From positions 1 through 64,000 of the forward strand of contig JAVERC010000009.1 of NCBI GenBank assembly GCA_034007295.1: DNA of 64,000 nt, in the 5' to 3' direction. Each line of letters starts with the position of its first letter. Position 1 is the stretch's first letter. The notes below the pieces were generated by a model that saw only the letters and a list, made by a program, of their open reading frames with translations, had not been told where the DNA came from and searched no databases. A program made the translations under genes and the position numbers. Origin of the DNA: JACKCP01 sp034007295 (GTDB lineage: Bacteria > Desulfobacterota > Desulfobacteria > Desulfobacterales > JACKCP01). This document shows positions 16,289 through 25,299 of this stretch, piece by piece.

Positions 16289-17383
16289 ATGATAGAAAAT
16301 GAATTTTTATCAAAACAGGAAAACAGCTCCCAAAATAGCCATGAAGTTGTAATAGTTCAGCTTATAAAAACAGGTGAAGAGACTTTTGCAGTTCCAAGGC
16401 AGAACTTAAGTGAACTTATAAGAATAGTTCCTGCAGATATAAAAGAAAAAATAGCCAAAATTGGAAGTGCTCCTGTTTTAAGGCTAAGGGGAGAATTGGT
16501 CCCTGTTGTTGATCTTGCAGAAGTTCTTGGACTGGAGAAAGTTTACTTAGATCCTGAAACAGGAGAATCAGTATCTGACAAAAGAAAAAATATTGCTGAC
16601 AGAAGATCAAGACAATATCTTGAAAAAGAAACCTGTTCCCCTCAAAAAAAACATTCAACTGAAGAAATAACAAAAAGATCAACTGAAGACAGAAGAAAAA
16701 AAGCTGTTAGTGCCCTTAATTTTGCAATAGTTACAACTGGTATTTTGAAATATGCTGTTCTTGTTGACGGCTTTGGTGACAGCCTTGAACTGGAAGTAAG
16801 ACCTCCTGGTAAATATGTAAAAAAATGCAAAGTTTTTTCAGGTGTTACTCTGAAAAACGAACAACGGCCTATTCTAATACTTGATATTGAAGCAGTTGGA
16901 AATAAATCAGGTCTTTGCCTGAACTCTGAGTTTAAAAAAATAAATGAGTCAGAAAAAAAGACTGCACTGGACAAAAATCAAACTGCCTCTCTTTTGACAT
17001 TTAAAAACAGCAAAAATGAATATTTTGCTGTAAGCCTTGATAATGTTGAAAGAATAGAAAAAATTAAATCTTCTAAAATTGAAAAACTAGGACAGAAAAA
17101 AGTTATAAAATACAAGGAAGGTGTTCTCCCTGTTTTTGAATTATCAAATATTTTTAAAGCACAAAATTATGAATATGAAAATTTTACAGAGGTTGTAGTC
17201 TTTAAGGTAAAAAACAAAAACTTTGGTATAACAGCAAAACCTCCCATAGACATTCAGGAAATTGTTTTGGATATTGATGATAAAACTCTTGCCTCAAAAG
17301 GAATAAAAGGCTCTCTTGTAATAAACGGAAAAACTTCCTTGCTGATTGATATTGAAAAATTGCAGGAGCTTTTAGAATTATAG
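16289..17383 (+). CDS. Tandem CheW-domain coupling protein
   Basis: A 364-residue soluble protein with two CheW-like domains. The first spans about residues 20-215 and contains an inserted basic, charged loop (DKRKNIADRRSRQYLEKE...). The second spans about 225-360 (LLTFKNSKNEYFAVSLDNVE ... VLPVFELSNIF). LRLRGELVPVVDLAEVLGL is a typical CheW segment. There is no kinase, HPt or receiver domain. Start: AAGGA before ATG. Directly downstream of a chemoreceptor, it probably couples that receptor class to a CheA encoded elsewhere. The arrangement resembles the C-terminal half of some CheA proteins with two CheW domains, so loss of a kinase half is an alternative history. Confidence 0.8.
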   Translation: MIENEFLSKQENSSQNSHEVVIVQLIKTGEETFAVPRQNLSELIRIVPADIKEKIAKIGSAPVLRLRGELVPVVDLAEVLGLEKVYLDPETGESVSDKRKNIADRRSRQYLEKETCSPQKKHSTEEITKRSTEDRRKKAVSALNFAIVTTGILKYAVLVDGFGDSLELEVRPPGKYVKKCKVFSGVTLKNEQRPILILDIEAVGNKSGLCLNSEFKKINESEKKTALDKNQTASLLTFKNSKNEYFAVSLDNVERIEKIKSSKIEKLGQKKVIKYKEGVLPVFELSNIFKAQNYEYENFTEVVVFKVKNKNFGITAKPPIDIQEIVLDIDDKTLASKGIKGSLVINGKTSLLIDIEKLQELLEL

Positions 17384-17501
17384 GCATAAGCCTTACAAAT
17401 TATAATCTGTAAACTTCTGAATTATAGAAAAAACAGGTAGTGTTCAATATTCTGTGTCAGGCTCAATAATTGAAAATTTGCCAGGTCATGGAAAATATTT
17501 A

Positions 17502-18944
17502 TCATTTAGAATAATTTTTAATATTATATTTTTTTATGTAGTGATAAACACGGCTTTTACTTATGCCGGATATTTTTACGGCTCTATCAATATCCCAGCC
17601 TGTTGTGCCAAGTATAGACTTTAGATAAAGAGTTTCAATTTTTTCATTAAATTTTACTTTGAAATCTTTAAATTTTATAATTTCAGACCCATCATACAAA
17701 GAAGTAAGAAAAGTTTCAGAAGAAGGTTTATCTGATTTAAGCTCGATGCCTTTACTGCTTTTTGTTTCCATTCGTTTTTTTGCATAGCTTATTCTAATAG
17801 TGTCAGGAAGAAACATGGGATATAAAATTGGAAGTTCAGACTGAGATAAAATAGCTTTTTCAATTGAATTAACAAGCTCTCTGACATTGCCGGGCCATTC
17901 ATATGATTCCAGAATTTCAAGGGTTTCTGGAAGAAGCGCCTTTGTTTTCAATGAATATTTTTTACATATTCTGTCAATATAGTGAAGAGTAAGTATCCTG
18001 ATATCATCCTTTCTTTCTTTTAAAGAAGGGAGATTTATTGTTATTGTTTTTATTCTGTGAAAAAGATCTTCTCTGAATTTACCCTGCTTCACCATTTGCT
18101 CAAGATTTCTGTTTGTTGCTGAAATAAGCCTGAAATCGCTTTTTTTCTCTTTTGAGCTTCCAACCGGCCTGAATTTTTTTTCCTGAAGAACCCTTAAAAA
18201 AGACTTTTGAACATTTAAGGGAAGCTCTCCTATCTCATCTAAAAAAAGAGTGCCATTATCTGCTTGTTTTACAAGGCCTTCACAATCTTTGTCAGCACCT
18301 GTAAAGGCTCCTTTTACATGTCCAAATAATAAGCTTGGAGTCAGTGATTCAGGAAGTGCGGCACAGTCAACTACAATATAGTCTCCCTTTACTGAATGGG
18401 AATTATCATGAACAGCCCTTGCAAAAAGTTCTTTTCCTGTTCCGGTTTCTCCCAGAATCAGAACATTTGCCTTGTTTTCAGCACAGCTGGCTATGGAGTT
18501 TATACATTCTTTTATTTTGCGGCTTTCTCCTACTATGGGGCCTTTATCAACAGCAACTATTTTTATGGAAGCTTTGGCCAAGGCTCTGTAATCCAGTGCC
18601 CTTTTTACTAGAAGATTTATTTCATGACCCTGAAAAGGTTTTGTAATATAGTCCCAGGCTCCCCCCTTTATAGCCATTTGGGCACCTTTTGAACAGCCAG
18701 TGCCAGTCATTATAACAACATCAGGTTTTGATGGTTTTTCCTTAATATCCCCAAGCAAATCAAGACCATTTCCATCTGGAAGATTAACATCAAGAAAAAC
18801 AAGATCAAATTCAAATTTATCTAAAAGCTCCATTCCAGAATCGATATTTGAAGCTGATTTTACTTGATGTTCAAGCCTTTCCAATCTTTGTCCAAGAGTT
18901 GTTATTATTGCTTCCTCATCATCTATTATTAAAATTAAAGCCAT
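17502..18944 (-). CDS. NtrC-family sigma-54-dependent response regulator
   Basis: A 480-residue activator: receiver domain (about 1-120, acceptor Asp in LVFLDVNLPDGNG, conserved Lys in YITKPF), AAA+ sigma-54 interaction domain (about 145-380, Walker A GETGTGKE, GAFTGA loop in GHVKGAFTGADKD, Walker B TLFLDEIGEL) and a C-terminal Fis-type helix-turn-helix (KSILGTTGWDIDRAVKISGI). It should activate sigma-54 promoters when phosphorylated. Start: AAAGGA before ATG. The matching kinase would normally be encoded next to it; just upstream only a decayed kinase remnant (18954-19166) is left, so it may now be an orphan or be served by the hybrid kinase at 19399. Confidence 0.95.
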   Translation of the reverse strand: MALILIIDDEEAIITTLGQRLERLEHQVKSASNIDSGMELLDKFEFDLVFLDVNLPDGNGLDLLGDIKEKPSKPDVVIMTGTGCSKGAQMAIKGGAWDYITKPFQGHEINLLVKRALDYRALAKASIKIVAVDKGPIVGESRKIKECINSIASCAENKANVLILGETGTGKELFARAVHDNSHSVKGDYIVVDCAALPESLTPSLLFGHVKGAFTGADKDCEGLVKQADNGTLFLDEIGELPLNVQKSFLRVLQEKKFRPVGSSKEKKSDFRLISATNRNLEQMVKQGKFREDLFHRIKTITINLPSLKERKDDIRILTLHYIDRICKKYSLKTKALLPETLEILESYEWPGNVRELVNSIEKAILSQSELPILYPMFLPDTIRISYAKKRMETKSSKGIELKSDKPSSETFLTSLYDGSEIIKFKDFKVKFNEKIETLYLKSILGTTGWDIDRAVKISGISKSRVYHYIKKYNIKNYSK

Positions 18945-18953
18945 GTTTTTCCT

Positions 18954-19166
18954 TTAAAAATCGGATTTCTTTTTGAAAACTGGAAGATAAATTCTGAATT
19001 CAAAACCTTTTAATTTTACCGCTTTGTGCATCAAGCCATTGTCTTTCTTCCTTTGTCAGGGGATCGTTGAAATAATTTCCAGCAAAAAAAACAGTGCCAA
19101 AACAATTAAGCACAAAACAGCAGTTTTTATAAAAAGTCCGGCAGATAAACCAGGCTTATTGTCCAT
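18954..19166 (-). pseudogene. Decayed, internally deleted sensor histidine kinase remnant
   Basis: Starting from ATG at 19166, the frame gives a signal/anchor sequence (MDNKPGLSAGLFIKTAVLCL...), then breaks at a T8 run. In the next frame FNDPLTKEERQWLDAQSGKI appears, which is how SBP_bac_3 sensor domains of BvgS-like kinases usually begin. Back in the first frame the end reads GFEFRIYLPVFKKKSDF, typical of a histidine kinase C-terminus, and stops ten bases before the NtrC-type gene. So the two ends of a periplasmic-binding-domain kinase appear joined with the middle deleted and the frame broken. This is read from short segments and needs a profile search. Confidence 0.5.
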
Positions 19167-19341
19167 ATAAGTCCTTATTCAAGGGGTATTGTTAACCAAA
19201 TTTTTAAAATACTATGCACACAAAGAAACATGAAAGTATTACAAAATATATACAAATGTAAATTATTGAGTTTGTATATTTTATGTTCTGATTTTTTTAG
19301 TACAGCTGAAAAACAAGGTATGCTTTTTAAAATTTTCTTCT

Positions 19342-19412
19342 TACTAAGCTGCTGAACCAAAACTGCTTTTTTGTCCACTCTAAAGTAAGATTCAAAATTT
19401 AATCCTCTAAAC
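19342..19412. repeat. Family A repeat, truncated copy overlapping a gene end
   Basis: CTAAGCTGCTGAACCAAAAC, then TTTTTTGTCC, and TTCAAAATTTAATCCTCTAA match the right half of family A. The last codons and TAA stop of the hybrid kinase (19399) lie inside the matching segment. Confidence 0.6.
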
Positions 19413-21744
19413 TCTCATTTTTTTCATTTATTCCAAGAAAATGTTTTAAAACACACTTAAACTTATCTATTTCAATTGGTTTGACTATAAATTCATCCAT
19501 TCCATTTTTTCTGCTTATTTCCAATTGTTCCTCAAAGGCAGCGGCTGTAAGGCCAATAACAGGTGTATGTTTTCCAAATATTTTTTCAACATCTCTTATC
19601 ATGTGCACAGCTTCATTTCCTCCCATGACAGGCATTTGAATATCCATAAAAATTATATCAGGTTCATTTTCAAAATATTCTTCTACTGCCATTTTACCGT
19701 TTTCAGCCTCAAAAATTAAGGCACTGGGAAGAATCTTTGAAACAAGGGTCCTGGCAAGCAGCATGTTCAAATGATTATCTTCTGCAATAAGTACTTTCCA
19801 CGGCTTTTTAAAATCAGGAGAATTATTTGAAACCGTTTCAATTGTTTTTGAGTCATTTTGTAAAAATACAGCTTCATCATCTATAAATAAAACTGAAATA
19901 CAATCAAAAAGAGATTCAAAAGTAACCGGCTTTACAAGTTTAAAGTCAACTCCGGTTTTATCAAAATTTCTGCCTTGAATTTTAGGATGGGACACAATAA
20001 ACAATGGTTTTGAACCAAATTTTTTCTTGAGTTTTTTAATTAAATCTTCATAGTCCATAAAAGATGGGGAGTAATCTATAATAAAAACATCAAAATTATT
20101 TTCAGAATTATCTGTAAACTTTGAAAAGTCTTTATCATTAAAGCATGAATCAGATTCAATATTAAAATCTGCAAGCATTCTTTTCAAAATATCGTGAAAT
20201 CTTTTATTATCATCAATAACAAGAGCTTTTTTTATTTTACCGGAAAATTTTGGATAATGAATTAAACCTTTTGTCTGTGCTTCTATTGTAAAATAAAAAA
20301 TTGAACCTTTGCCAGGCTCACTTTCAAACTCTATTTGAGCTTTCATTTCTTTTGCAAGCATGCTGCAGATTATAAGTCCAAGCCCTGTTCCTCCAAATTT
20401 TCTTGTGGTAGAACTGTCAGCCTGACAAAATGCCTTGAAAATTTTCTCCCTGTGTTCTTTTTCAATTCCAATACCTGTATCTCTGATACTGAATTTGAAT
20501 ATTCCATCAAAATCAGAAATTTTTGTAAAACAAACACTTAACTCAACTTCTCCCTTACTTGTAAACTTGACTGCATTACCAAGAAGATTGGAAAGCATTT
20601 GTTTTAATCTTATGGGATCAACATAAAAATATTTTGGCATTTGCGGATCTATATCAAGAAGAATTTCAAGGTCTTTTTCTTCTGCTGTAAACCTTATGGT
20701 ATCAATACTCTGATAAAGAATTTCCCTTATATCTGTTTTTACTTTTTCAAGTTCAAGTCTGCCGGCTTCAAGTTTTGAAAAATCAAGAATATCATTAATT
20801 ATATTAAGAAGCAGTTTTGCACTTGTAAAAATAGTATTTACATATTCCCTTTGATCATCTTCAAGCGGGGTATCCTTTAAAATTTCTGAAAAGCCAATTA
20901 CTCCGTTAAGAGGAGTTCTTAGTTCGTGGCTCATGGCTGCAATAAATTCAGACTTGGCTTTATTTGCAGCCTGGGCTTCATCTTTTGCAATTATAAGTTC
21001 TTTTACAATATTTCTTTTTTCTGTAATATCTTCCTTTATTGCAACAAAATTTGTTATTTCATTTCTATGATTTTTAACAGGAGAAATAATTGCTTTTTCC
21101 CAGTAAATTTCATTGTTTTTCTTTTTATTACAAAATTCGCCAGACCAGGTTCTGCCGTCAAGAACAGTGTCCCACAATTCCTTATAAAATGCATTATTGT
21201 GCCTGCCTGACTTTAAAATACTTGGATTTTTTCCTTTAATTTCATCAAAACAATAACCTGTAACCTTTGTAAATTCATGATTTACATATTCAATATTTCC
21301 AAAGCTGTCTGTAATAACAACCAGAACCGGACTGTGATCAAGTGAAATACTTAAAAGATTAAGCTTGTTATCCTTTTTCTTTTTTTCAGTTAAATCCAGG
21401 ACTATATAATACAATAAATTTTTATCTTCTATTTTTAAAATATTTGATATTACTTCAACATCTACCAAATTTCCGTTGGATTTTTTATGGACAGATTCAA
21501 ATGAAAAATTTTTTATATCTTTTTTTAATTTTATATTTTCTCTAAAAAACAAATCTATCTCATTAATATTCATTTTTCTGATCTGTGCCCTCGTCCACCC
21601 ATAAAAATCTGAGGCCGAAGCATTTGCATCTATTATATCACCCGATTGCTCATCAATAATCATTTTTACAAGGAGATTATCTTGAAAAACGCCTCTGTAT
21701 CTTTCTACATTTTTAAGAATTTTTTTTGAGTCAGCAGCTTCCAT
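19399..21744 (-). CDS. Hybrid sensor histidine kinase, PAS-PAS-HisKA-HATPase-REC-REC
   Basis: A 781-residue soluble hybrid kinase. Two PAS domains (about 10-130 and 130-255; GYCFDEIKGKNPSILKSGRH) are followed by a short coiled coil. Then come HisKA (phospho-acceptor His in MSHELRTPLNGVIGF), HATPase_c (LGNAVKFTSKGEVEL, FGGTGLGLIICSMLAKEM) and two receivers. The first receiver is divergent but keeps an Asp (DVFIIDYSPSFMD) and a Lys-Pro (KLVKPV). The second is canonical (LIAEDNHLNMLLA, DIIFMDIQMPVMGG, EFIVKPI). There is no membrane segment, so it senses a cytoplasmic cue. Start: AGAGAGG before ATG. No HPt domain is seen here. Confidence 0.93.
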   Translation of the reverse strand: MEAADSKKILKNVERYRGVFQDNLLVKMIIDEQSGDIIDANASASDFYGWTRAQIRKMNINEIDLFFRENIKLKKDIKNFSFESVHKKSNGNLVDVEVISNILKIEDKNLLYYIVLDLTEKKKKDNKLNLLSISLDHSPVLVVITDSFGNIEYVNHEFTKVTGYCFDEIKGKNPSILKSGRHNNAFYKELWDTVLDGRTWSGEFCNKKKNNEIYWEKAIISPVKNHRNEITNFVAIKEDITEKRNIVKELIIAKDEAQAANKAKSEFIAAMSHELRTPLNGVIGFSEILKDTPLEDDQREYVNTIFTSAKLLLNIINDILDFSKLEAGRLELEKVKTDIREILYQSIDTIRFTAEEKDLEILLDIDPQMPKYFYVDPIRLKQMLSNLLGNAVKFTSKGEVELSVCFTKISDFDGIFKFSIRDTGIGIEKEHREKIFKAFCQADSSTTRKFGGTGLGLIICSMLAKEMKAQIEFESEPGKGSIFYFTIEAQTKGLIHYPKFSGKIKKALVIDDNKRFHDILKRMLADFNIESDSCFNDKDFSKFTDNSENNFDVFIIDYSPSFMDYEDLIKKLKKKFGSKPLFIVSHPKIQGRNFDKTGVDFKLVKPVTFESLFDCISVLFIDDEAVFLQNDSKTIETVSNNSPDFKKPWKVLIAEDNHLNMLLARTLVSKILPSALIFEAENGKMAVEEYFENEPDIIFMDIQMPVMGGNEAVHMIRDVEKIFGKHTPVIGLTAAAFEEQLEISRKNGMDEFIVKPIEIDKFKCVLKHFLGINEKNESLED

Positions 21745-21775
21745 TAAAGCCTCTCTTGAAAAGATTATGAGTTTG

Positions 21776-21822
21776 AGCTTAAAAACTGCCTGTTTTAAAT
21801 TAAAGCAGGCAGTCTTTTAAGC
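21776..21822 (-). terminator. Intrinsic terminator after the HBM-type chemoreceptor
   Basis: AGCTTAAAA-ACTGCCTG pairs with CAGGCAGT-C-TTTTAAGCT around a 13-base loop. On the minus strand the GC-rich stem is followed by TTTTTAAG. It lies just after the stop codon of the chemoreceptor and before the hybrid kinase, so it should end the receptor message. Confidence 0.8.
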
Positions 21823-21828
21823 TAAGAG

Positions 21829-23832
21829 CTATTTCCAGTCTTCAAAATCATCGTCATCATCAAAGGGAATAACACGATCTGGAGATATTTCATGGCCATT
21901 TGAACGGGTGCGGCTGCTTATTTTTGCAGGAGTCCTTGGTTTATATCCTGATTTTTTTGCTGCCGCCTTTTTCTTTAAATTTGAATATGAATGGGTTGAC
22001 TGCATTTCAGAACTTCCGGTAACAAGCTTTGAAAGCTCTCCAACAATAGATCTCATCTGCTCTGCCTGGGCACTCATTTCTTCTGAAGCAGAAGCTGATT
22101 CTTCTGCATTTGCAGCATTTGTCTGGGTAACCTTGTCCATTTGTGATACAGCCATATTTATCTGCTCAATTCCCTTTGACTGCTCATTTGATGCAGCTGC
22201 TATTTCTGCAATAAGTCCTCCAACCTTTATATTGCTTTCCTTTACCTTTGCAAAGGCAGAATTTGTTGCGTCTGTAATATCTGCACCCTCTTTTACTTTC
22301 TTAACTGTTCCCTCAATAAGAGCAGAAGTGTTTTTTGCCGCCTCAGCAGCCCTCATTGCAAGATTTCTAACCTCGTCTGCAACAACTGCAAATCCAGCAC
22401 CTGCCTCGCCTGCCCTTGCAGCCTCAACTGCAGCATTTAAAGCAAGAAGATTTGTCTGAAAGGCTATTTCATCTATTGTTTTTATAATTTTTGAAGTTTC
22501 TTCACTTGCAGAAGAAATTTCAGACATTGATCTGCTTAATTGATCCATTGAAGAATCTGCCTCTGCAACAACTTTTCCAGTTTCTTTCATAAGACTATCG
22601 GCTTCTAAAGCATTATCTGCATTCTGCTTTGTCTGGCTTGCCATTTCTTCAAGTGATGATGATGTTTCCTCTATTGATGCTGCCTGTTCAGAAGCACCTT
22701 CTGCAAGAGTCTGGCTTGCAGTTGAAACCTGGCCTGCAGCTGATGCAACCTGTTCCGATCCATCGCTCAATCCGTCTATAATTCTTGACACAGGTCTTGT
22801 TATGCTTGTTGTAATTACATATGCGGCAAAAATACCTGCAATAACAGCAAGAATCAGACCGGTAATCATAATAACAACTGATTTTGCAAGAGATGATGCA
22901 GCATCTGTTGAAATTCTTTCTGCTCTTGCAAGAGCTGCATCTGCAGTTTCTATGCATGCATCAATAAGTTTTCCTCCGGTATCTCTTCGCTGAATATTTA
23001 ATTTTTCAAGCATAGTCCAGCTGTCAGCAAGACTGCCAAGACTTTTTTTGTAATCTGAGGTCAAAGTAATAACACTTGCAAAAAGATTAATATTTTTTTG
23101 TTGTTTTGAATCAGACTTTAATTGTAATAACAGTTTTTCAACTTCATTAAAATGTTTTTGAGCCTTATCAAGATAGGTAAAATCCCTTAATGCCTGGAAT
23201 TGATATCCCTTGAGCCTTGCGTCATTGTAAATATCAATTACAATGTTTGCTTCATTTATTTTATCTACCCTTTCAACAAAAATGTTTCCAAGGTTTACCC
23301 TGTCAATAGAAGTGTTTTTTGAATCATTATCTGAACTTTTTGTCTGCCCGTCAATATAATCTCCCATTAGACCTAGTGCCTGCTCAGCAATTACAGCAAG
23401 ATCATTTCTTTCCTTGTTAATCTCAAGATCTGCCTGCCTTGTTTTTTCAAAAAGATCCTTATATTCATTTAAAGAAGATTTTGCATTTTGAAGCTGGTGT
23501 TTTAAAGCTTTTAAAGAACTTGCCTTTTTCTCAAGCTCTTCTCCCTTAACAATAATACTATCCAATGTCTTCATTTCCTTTAGAGACTCATCATAAAATT
23601 TCTTTTCACCTGAATAGGCAAAACCTCTTACTGCATACATCAGACGGTTTGCAGCTCCCCTCAAGTCAGTTGAAATTATTACTTCTGGAATATATTCTTC
23701 AGCAAGAATTACGCTTTCCTTTTTCACTTTCTGCATATTATAAACAGCAATTGAACCTAGAAGAACAGCAATACAGATAAGTACTCCAAACCCAAAGGCT
23801 ATTTTTGTCCCAAGTTTCATATTTTTAAACAT
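21829..23832 (-). CDS. Methyl-accepting chemotaxis protein with helical sensor domain
   Basis: A 667-residue chemoreceptor. An N-terminal membrane segment (about 10-30) leads into a long all-helical periplasmic domain (about 35-310) of the HBM/four-helix-bundle kind (VNLGNIFVERVDKINEANIV). A second membrane segment (about 312-338), HAMP and the signalling domain (tip DEIAFQTNLLALNAAVEAARA) follow. The C-terminus carries an acidic tail DRVIPFDDDDDFEDWK, reminiscent of tethers that dock methylation enzymes. AAGGAG touches the first ATG at 23838, so the second ATG at 23832 (MFKNMKL) is the likelier start. Its tip differs from the two other receptors here, pointing to a different array. The cheW gene is just upstream on the same strand. 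Confidence 0.94.
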   Translation of the reverse strand: MFKNMKLGTKIAFGFGVLICIAVLLGSIAVYNMQKVKKESVILAEEYIPEVIISTDLRGAANRLMYAVRGFAYSGEKKFYDESLKEMKTLDSIIVKGEELEKKASSLKALKHQLQNAKSSLNEYKDLFEKTRQADLEINKERNDLAVIAEQALGLMGDYIDGQTKSSDNDSKNTSIDRVNLGNIFVERVDKINEANIVIDIYNDARLKGYQFQALRDFTYLDKAQKHFNEVEKLLLQLKSDSKQQKNINLFASVITLTSDYKKSLGSLADSWTMLEKLNIQRRDTGGKLIDACIETADAALARAERISTDAASSLAKSVVIMITGLILAVIAGIFAAYVITTSITRPVSRIIDGLSDGSEQVASAAGQVSTASQTLAEGASEQAASIEETSSSLEEMASQTKQNADNALEADSLMKETGKVVAEADSSMDQLSRSMSEISSASEETSKIIKTIDEIAFQTNLLALNAAVEAARAGEAGAGFAVVADEVRNLAMRAAEAAKNTSALIEGTVKKVKEGADITDATNSAFAKVKESNIKVGGLIAEIAAASNEQSKGIEQINMAVSQMDKVTQTNAANAEESASASEEMSAQAEQMRSIVGELSKLVTGSSEMQSTHSYSNLKKKAAAKKSGYKPRTPAKISSRTRSNGHEISPDRVIPFDDDDDFEDWK

Positions 23833-23953
23833 TGACATCTCCTTATTTTCAGCTGATCCAAATTTTTTAAATTTAAAGCAAATAAAAAAAATAATGTATT
23901 TTCTTTAATTAGACCGATAATATGTTTTCATATTTGATTAAAACTAACAGAAT

Positions 23954-24490
23954 TCAAAACTCCATTTCTGCCTCATTGTTTAAAATAGAAATTTCACTGT
24001 CATCAAAAACTTTTTCTATATCAAGAAGAATTTTTACGCTGTTTTCGACCTTTGCAATCCCCTTGAGAAACCTTGTATTAACTGAAACACCAAAAGAAAC
24101 ACTGTCATCAATATCCTCTTCCTTAATATTTAAAACCTCTGAAACTGAATCAACAACAATACCAACGTAAATAACCGAAGTTTTCATATCAAGCTCAACA
24201 ACAATTATACATGTCTTGTCATCATATTCCATTTCAGACATTCCAAACTTCTGCCTTAAATCTATAACAGGAAGAACCTTTCCCCTCAGGTTTATTACCC
24301 CCTTTACAAACTCAGGGGTTTGGGGAACCGAGGTAATAGACATCATCCCGATAATTTCCTTGATTTTAAGAATGCTTATTCCATACTCTTCGCTTTCAAG
24401 AAAAAAAGTAAGATATTTCCCCTCCCTTTCAGTCATTGTAGAAATTCTTCCAGAATCTTTCTTGAATAATTCCGATGAAGTTTCTGCCAT
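23954..24490 (-). CDS. cheW: Chemotaxis coupling protein CheW
   Basis: A 178-residue single-domain CheW. It links receptors to the CheA kinase. Family segments seen are YLTFFLESEEYGISILKIKE, GMMSITSVPQTPEFVKGV, INLRGKVLPVIDLRQKFGM and TRFLKGIAKVENSVKILLDI. There are about 22 extra residues at the N-terminus and an acidic C-terminal tail. Start: AAAAAGGAG before ATG. It is 121 bp upstream of the HBM-type receptor gene and on the same strand, so the two probably work together. No CheA is in the window. Confidence 0.93.
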   Translation of the reverse strand: MAETSSELFKKDSGRISTMTEREGKYLTFFLESEEYGISILKIKEIIGMMSITSVPQTPEFVKGVINLRGKVLPVIDLRQKFGMSEMEYDDKTCIIVVELDMKTSVIYVGIVVDSVSEVLNIKEEDIDDSVSFGVSVNTRFLKGIAKVENSVKILLDIEKVFDDSEISILNNEAEMEF

Positions 24491-24547
24491 ATTATCTCCT
24501 TTTTCTATTGATTAACTTGATTTATATATCCAATACAAAAAAGCTCC

Positions 24548-24690
24548 TTAGCAGCTGAACTAAAACTTCCTTTTTTCTCATTTCTCAAAAGATTTAAAAT
24601 TTAATCCTCTAAATATTCCATGTATGCTAAAAGTTAAATTTTTCATCTTTTGTAAATAAACAAAAAAAATCTAGATTTCGGTCAATCACT
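24548..24690. repeat. Family A repeat, full copy
   Basis: Starts TTAGCAGCTGAACTAAAAC and ends TTTCGGTCAATCACTG, with the usual internal AAAATTTAATCCTC and GTTAAATTTTTCATC. The TGA stop of the receiver gene at 24686 falls inside its right end (TCAC complement). Confidence 0.75.
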
Positions 24691-25084
24691 GTTTAAAAAG
24701 GCAGCTTTTTATGGCAAGACCAAGGGTTTCCATTCTAACAGGCTTTTCAAGATATTTATAAGCAAAGGTATTTTCATCTGCACTTATCTTGTCGCTGTAA
24801 CCCGAAAAAATTATCACAGGAATATCAGGCTTTATTTTAAGAATCTGATCTGCAAGTTCATCTCCTTTAATGCCCGGCATTGTCATATCTGTAATCAAAA
24901 GATCATATTTATCAGGATTTTCCTCAAAGGATTTTAAAGCTTTTTTGCTGTCAGTGAATGAAATACAGGTGTAACCAAGTTTTATAATCATTAGAGAAAC
25001 AACTTTTGTTATATTTTCATCATCATCAACAAAAAGAATATTCCCTTTTCCTTCAAGTGTATCTTCTTTTGCAATCATATCCAT
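24686..25084 (-). CDS. Single-domain response regulator (receiver only)
   Basis: A 132-residue receiver without output domain. The acidic pair is in ILFVDDDENI, the phospho-acceptor Asp in LLITDMTMPGIKG, the Ser/Thr in IIFSGYSD and the Lys-Pro in YLEKPV. It is closely related to the receiver at the end of the hybrid kinase 27342-30116, so it may take phosphate from that kinase. Start: AGGAGG four bases before ATG. Its stop codon lies within a family A repeat. Upstream is a sigma-54-like motif and a strong dyad, suggesting control by an NtrC-type activator such as the neighbour at 25449. Confidence 0.9.
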   Translation of the reverse strand: MDMIAKEDTLEGKGNILFVDDDENITKVVSLMIIKLGYTCISFTDSKKALKSFEENPDKYDLLITDMTMPGIKGDELADQILKIKPDIPVIIFSGYSDKISADENTFAYKYLEKPVRMETLGLAIKSCLFKQ

Positions 25085-25213
25085 TATTCCTCCTGACTAA
25101 TTTCAAATTCAGGGTAAAATTTTTTAATAAAATAATTTTTTTACGCCCAAACCAGGATTTTCAGATTTTTAAATTAATAATTTTTAATAGCTGTTAATTC
25201 TAATATTTAAGAT

Positions 25214-25231
25214 ATACAAAAAGAATGCCAA
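25214..25231 (-). promoter_or_regulatory. Sigma-54-like promoter motif TTGGCATTCTTTTTGTAT
   Basis: The minus strand reads TTGGCATTCTTTTTGTAT, GG-N10-GT spacing, about 130 bp upstream of the receiver gene. It matches the motifs at 13885 and 14157 in 15 or more of 18 positions and is also followed by ATATCTT as at 13885. Confidence 0.5.
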
Positions 25232-25299
25232 TTTTAAAAAGGCATTAAAAAAGGGAAACACGGGAAAAATATTTGTATGAAATGACACCATGTGACACA

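Noticed and set aside
16289..17383. Reading the tandem CheW gene as a CheA kinase
   Set aside because: No HPt histidine, dimerisation or ATP-binding segment is present; only two CheW-like domains are seen.
17384..17501. Possible repeat or terminator between the convergent tandem-CheW and NtrC-type genes
   Set aside because: Only weak short inverted repeats are present and no match to either repeat family.
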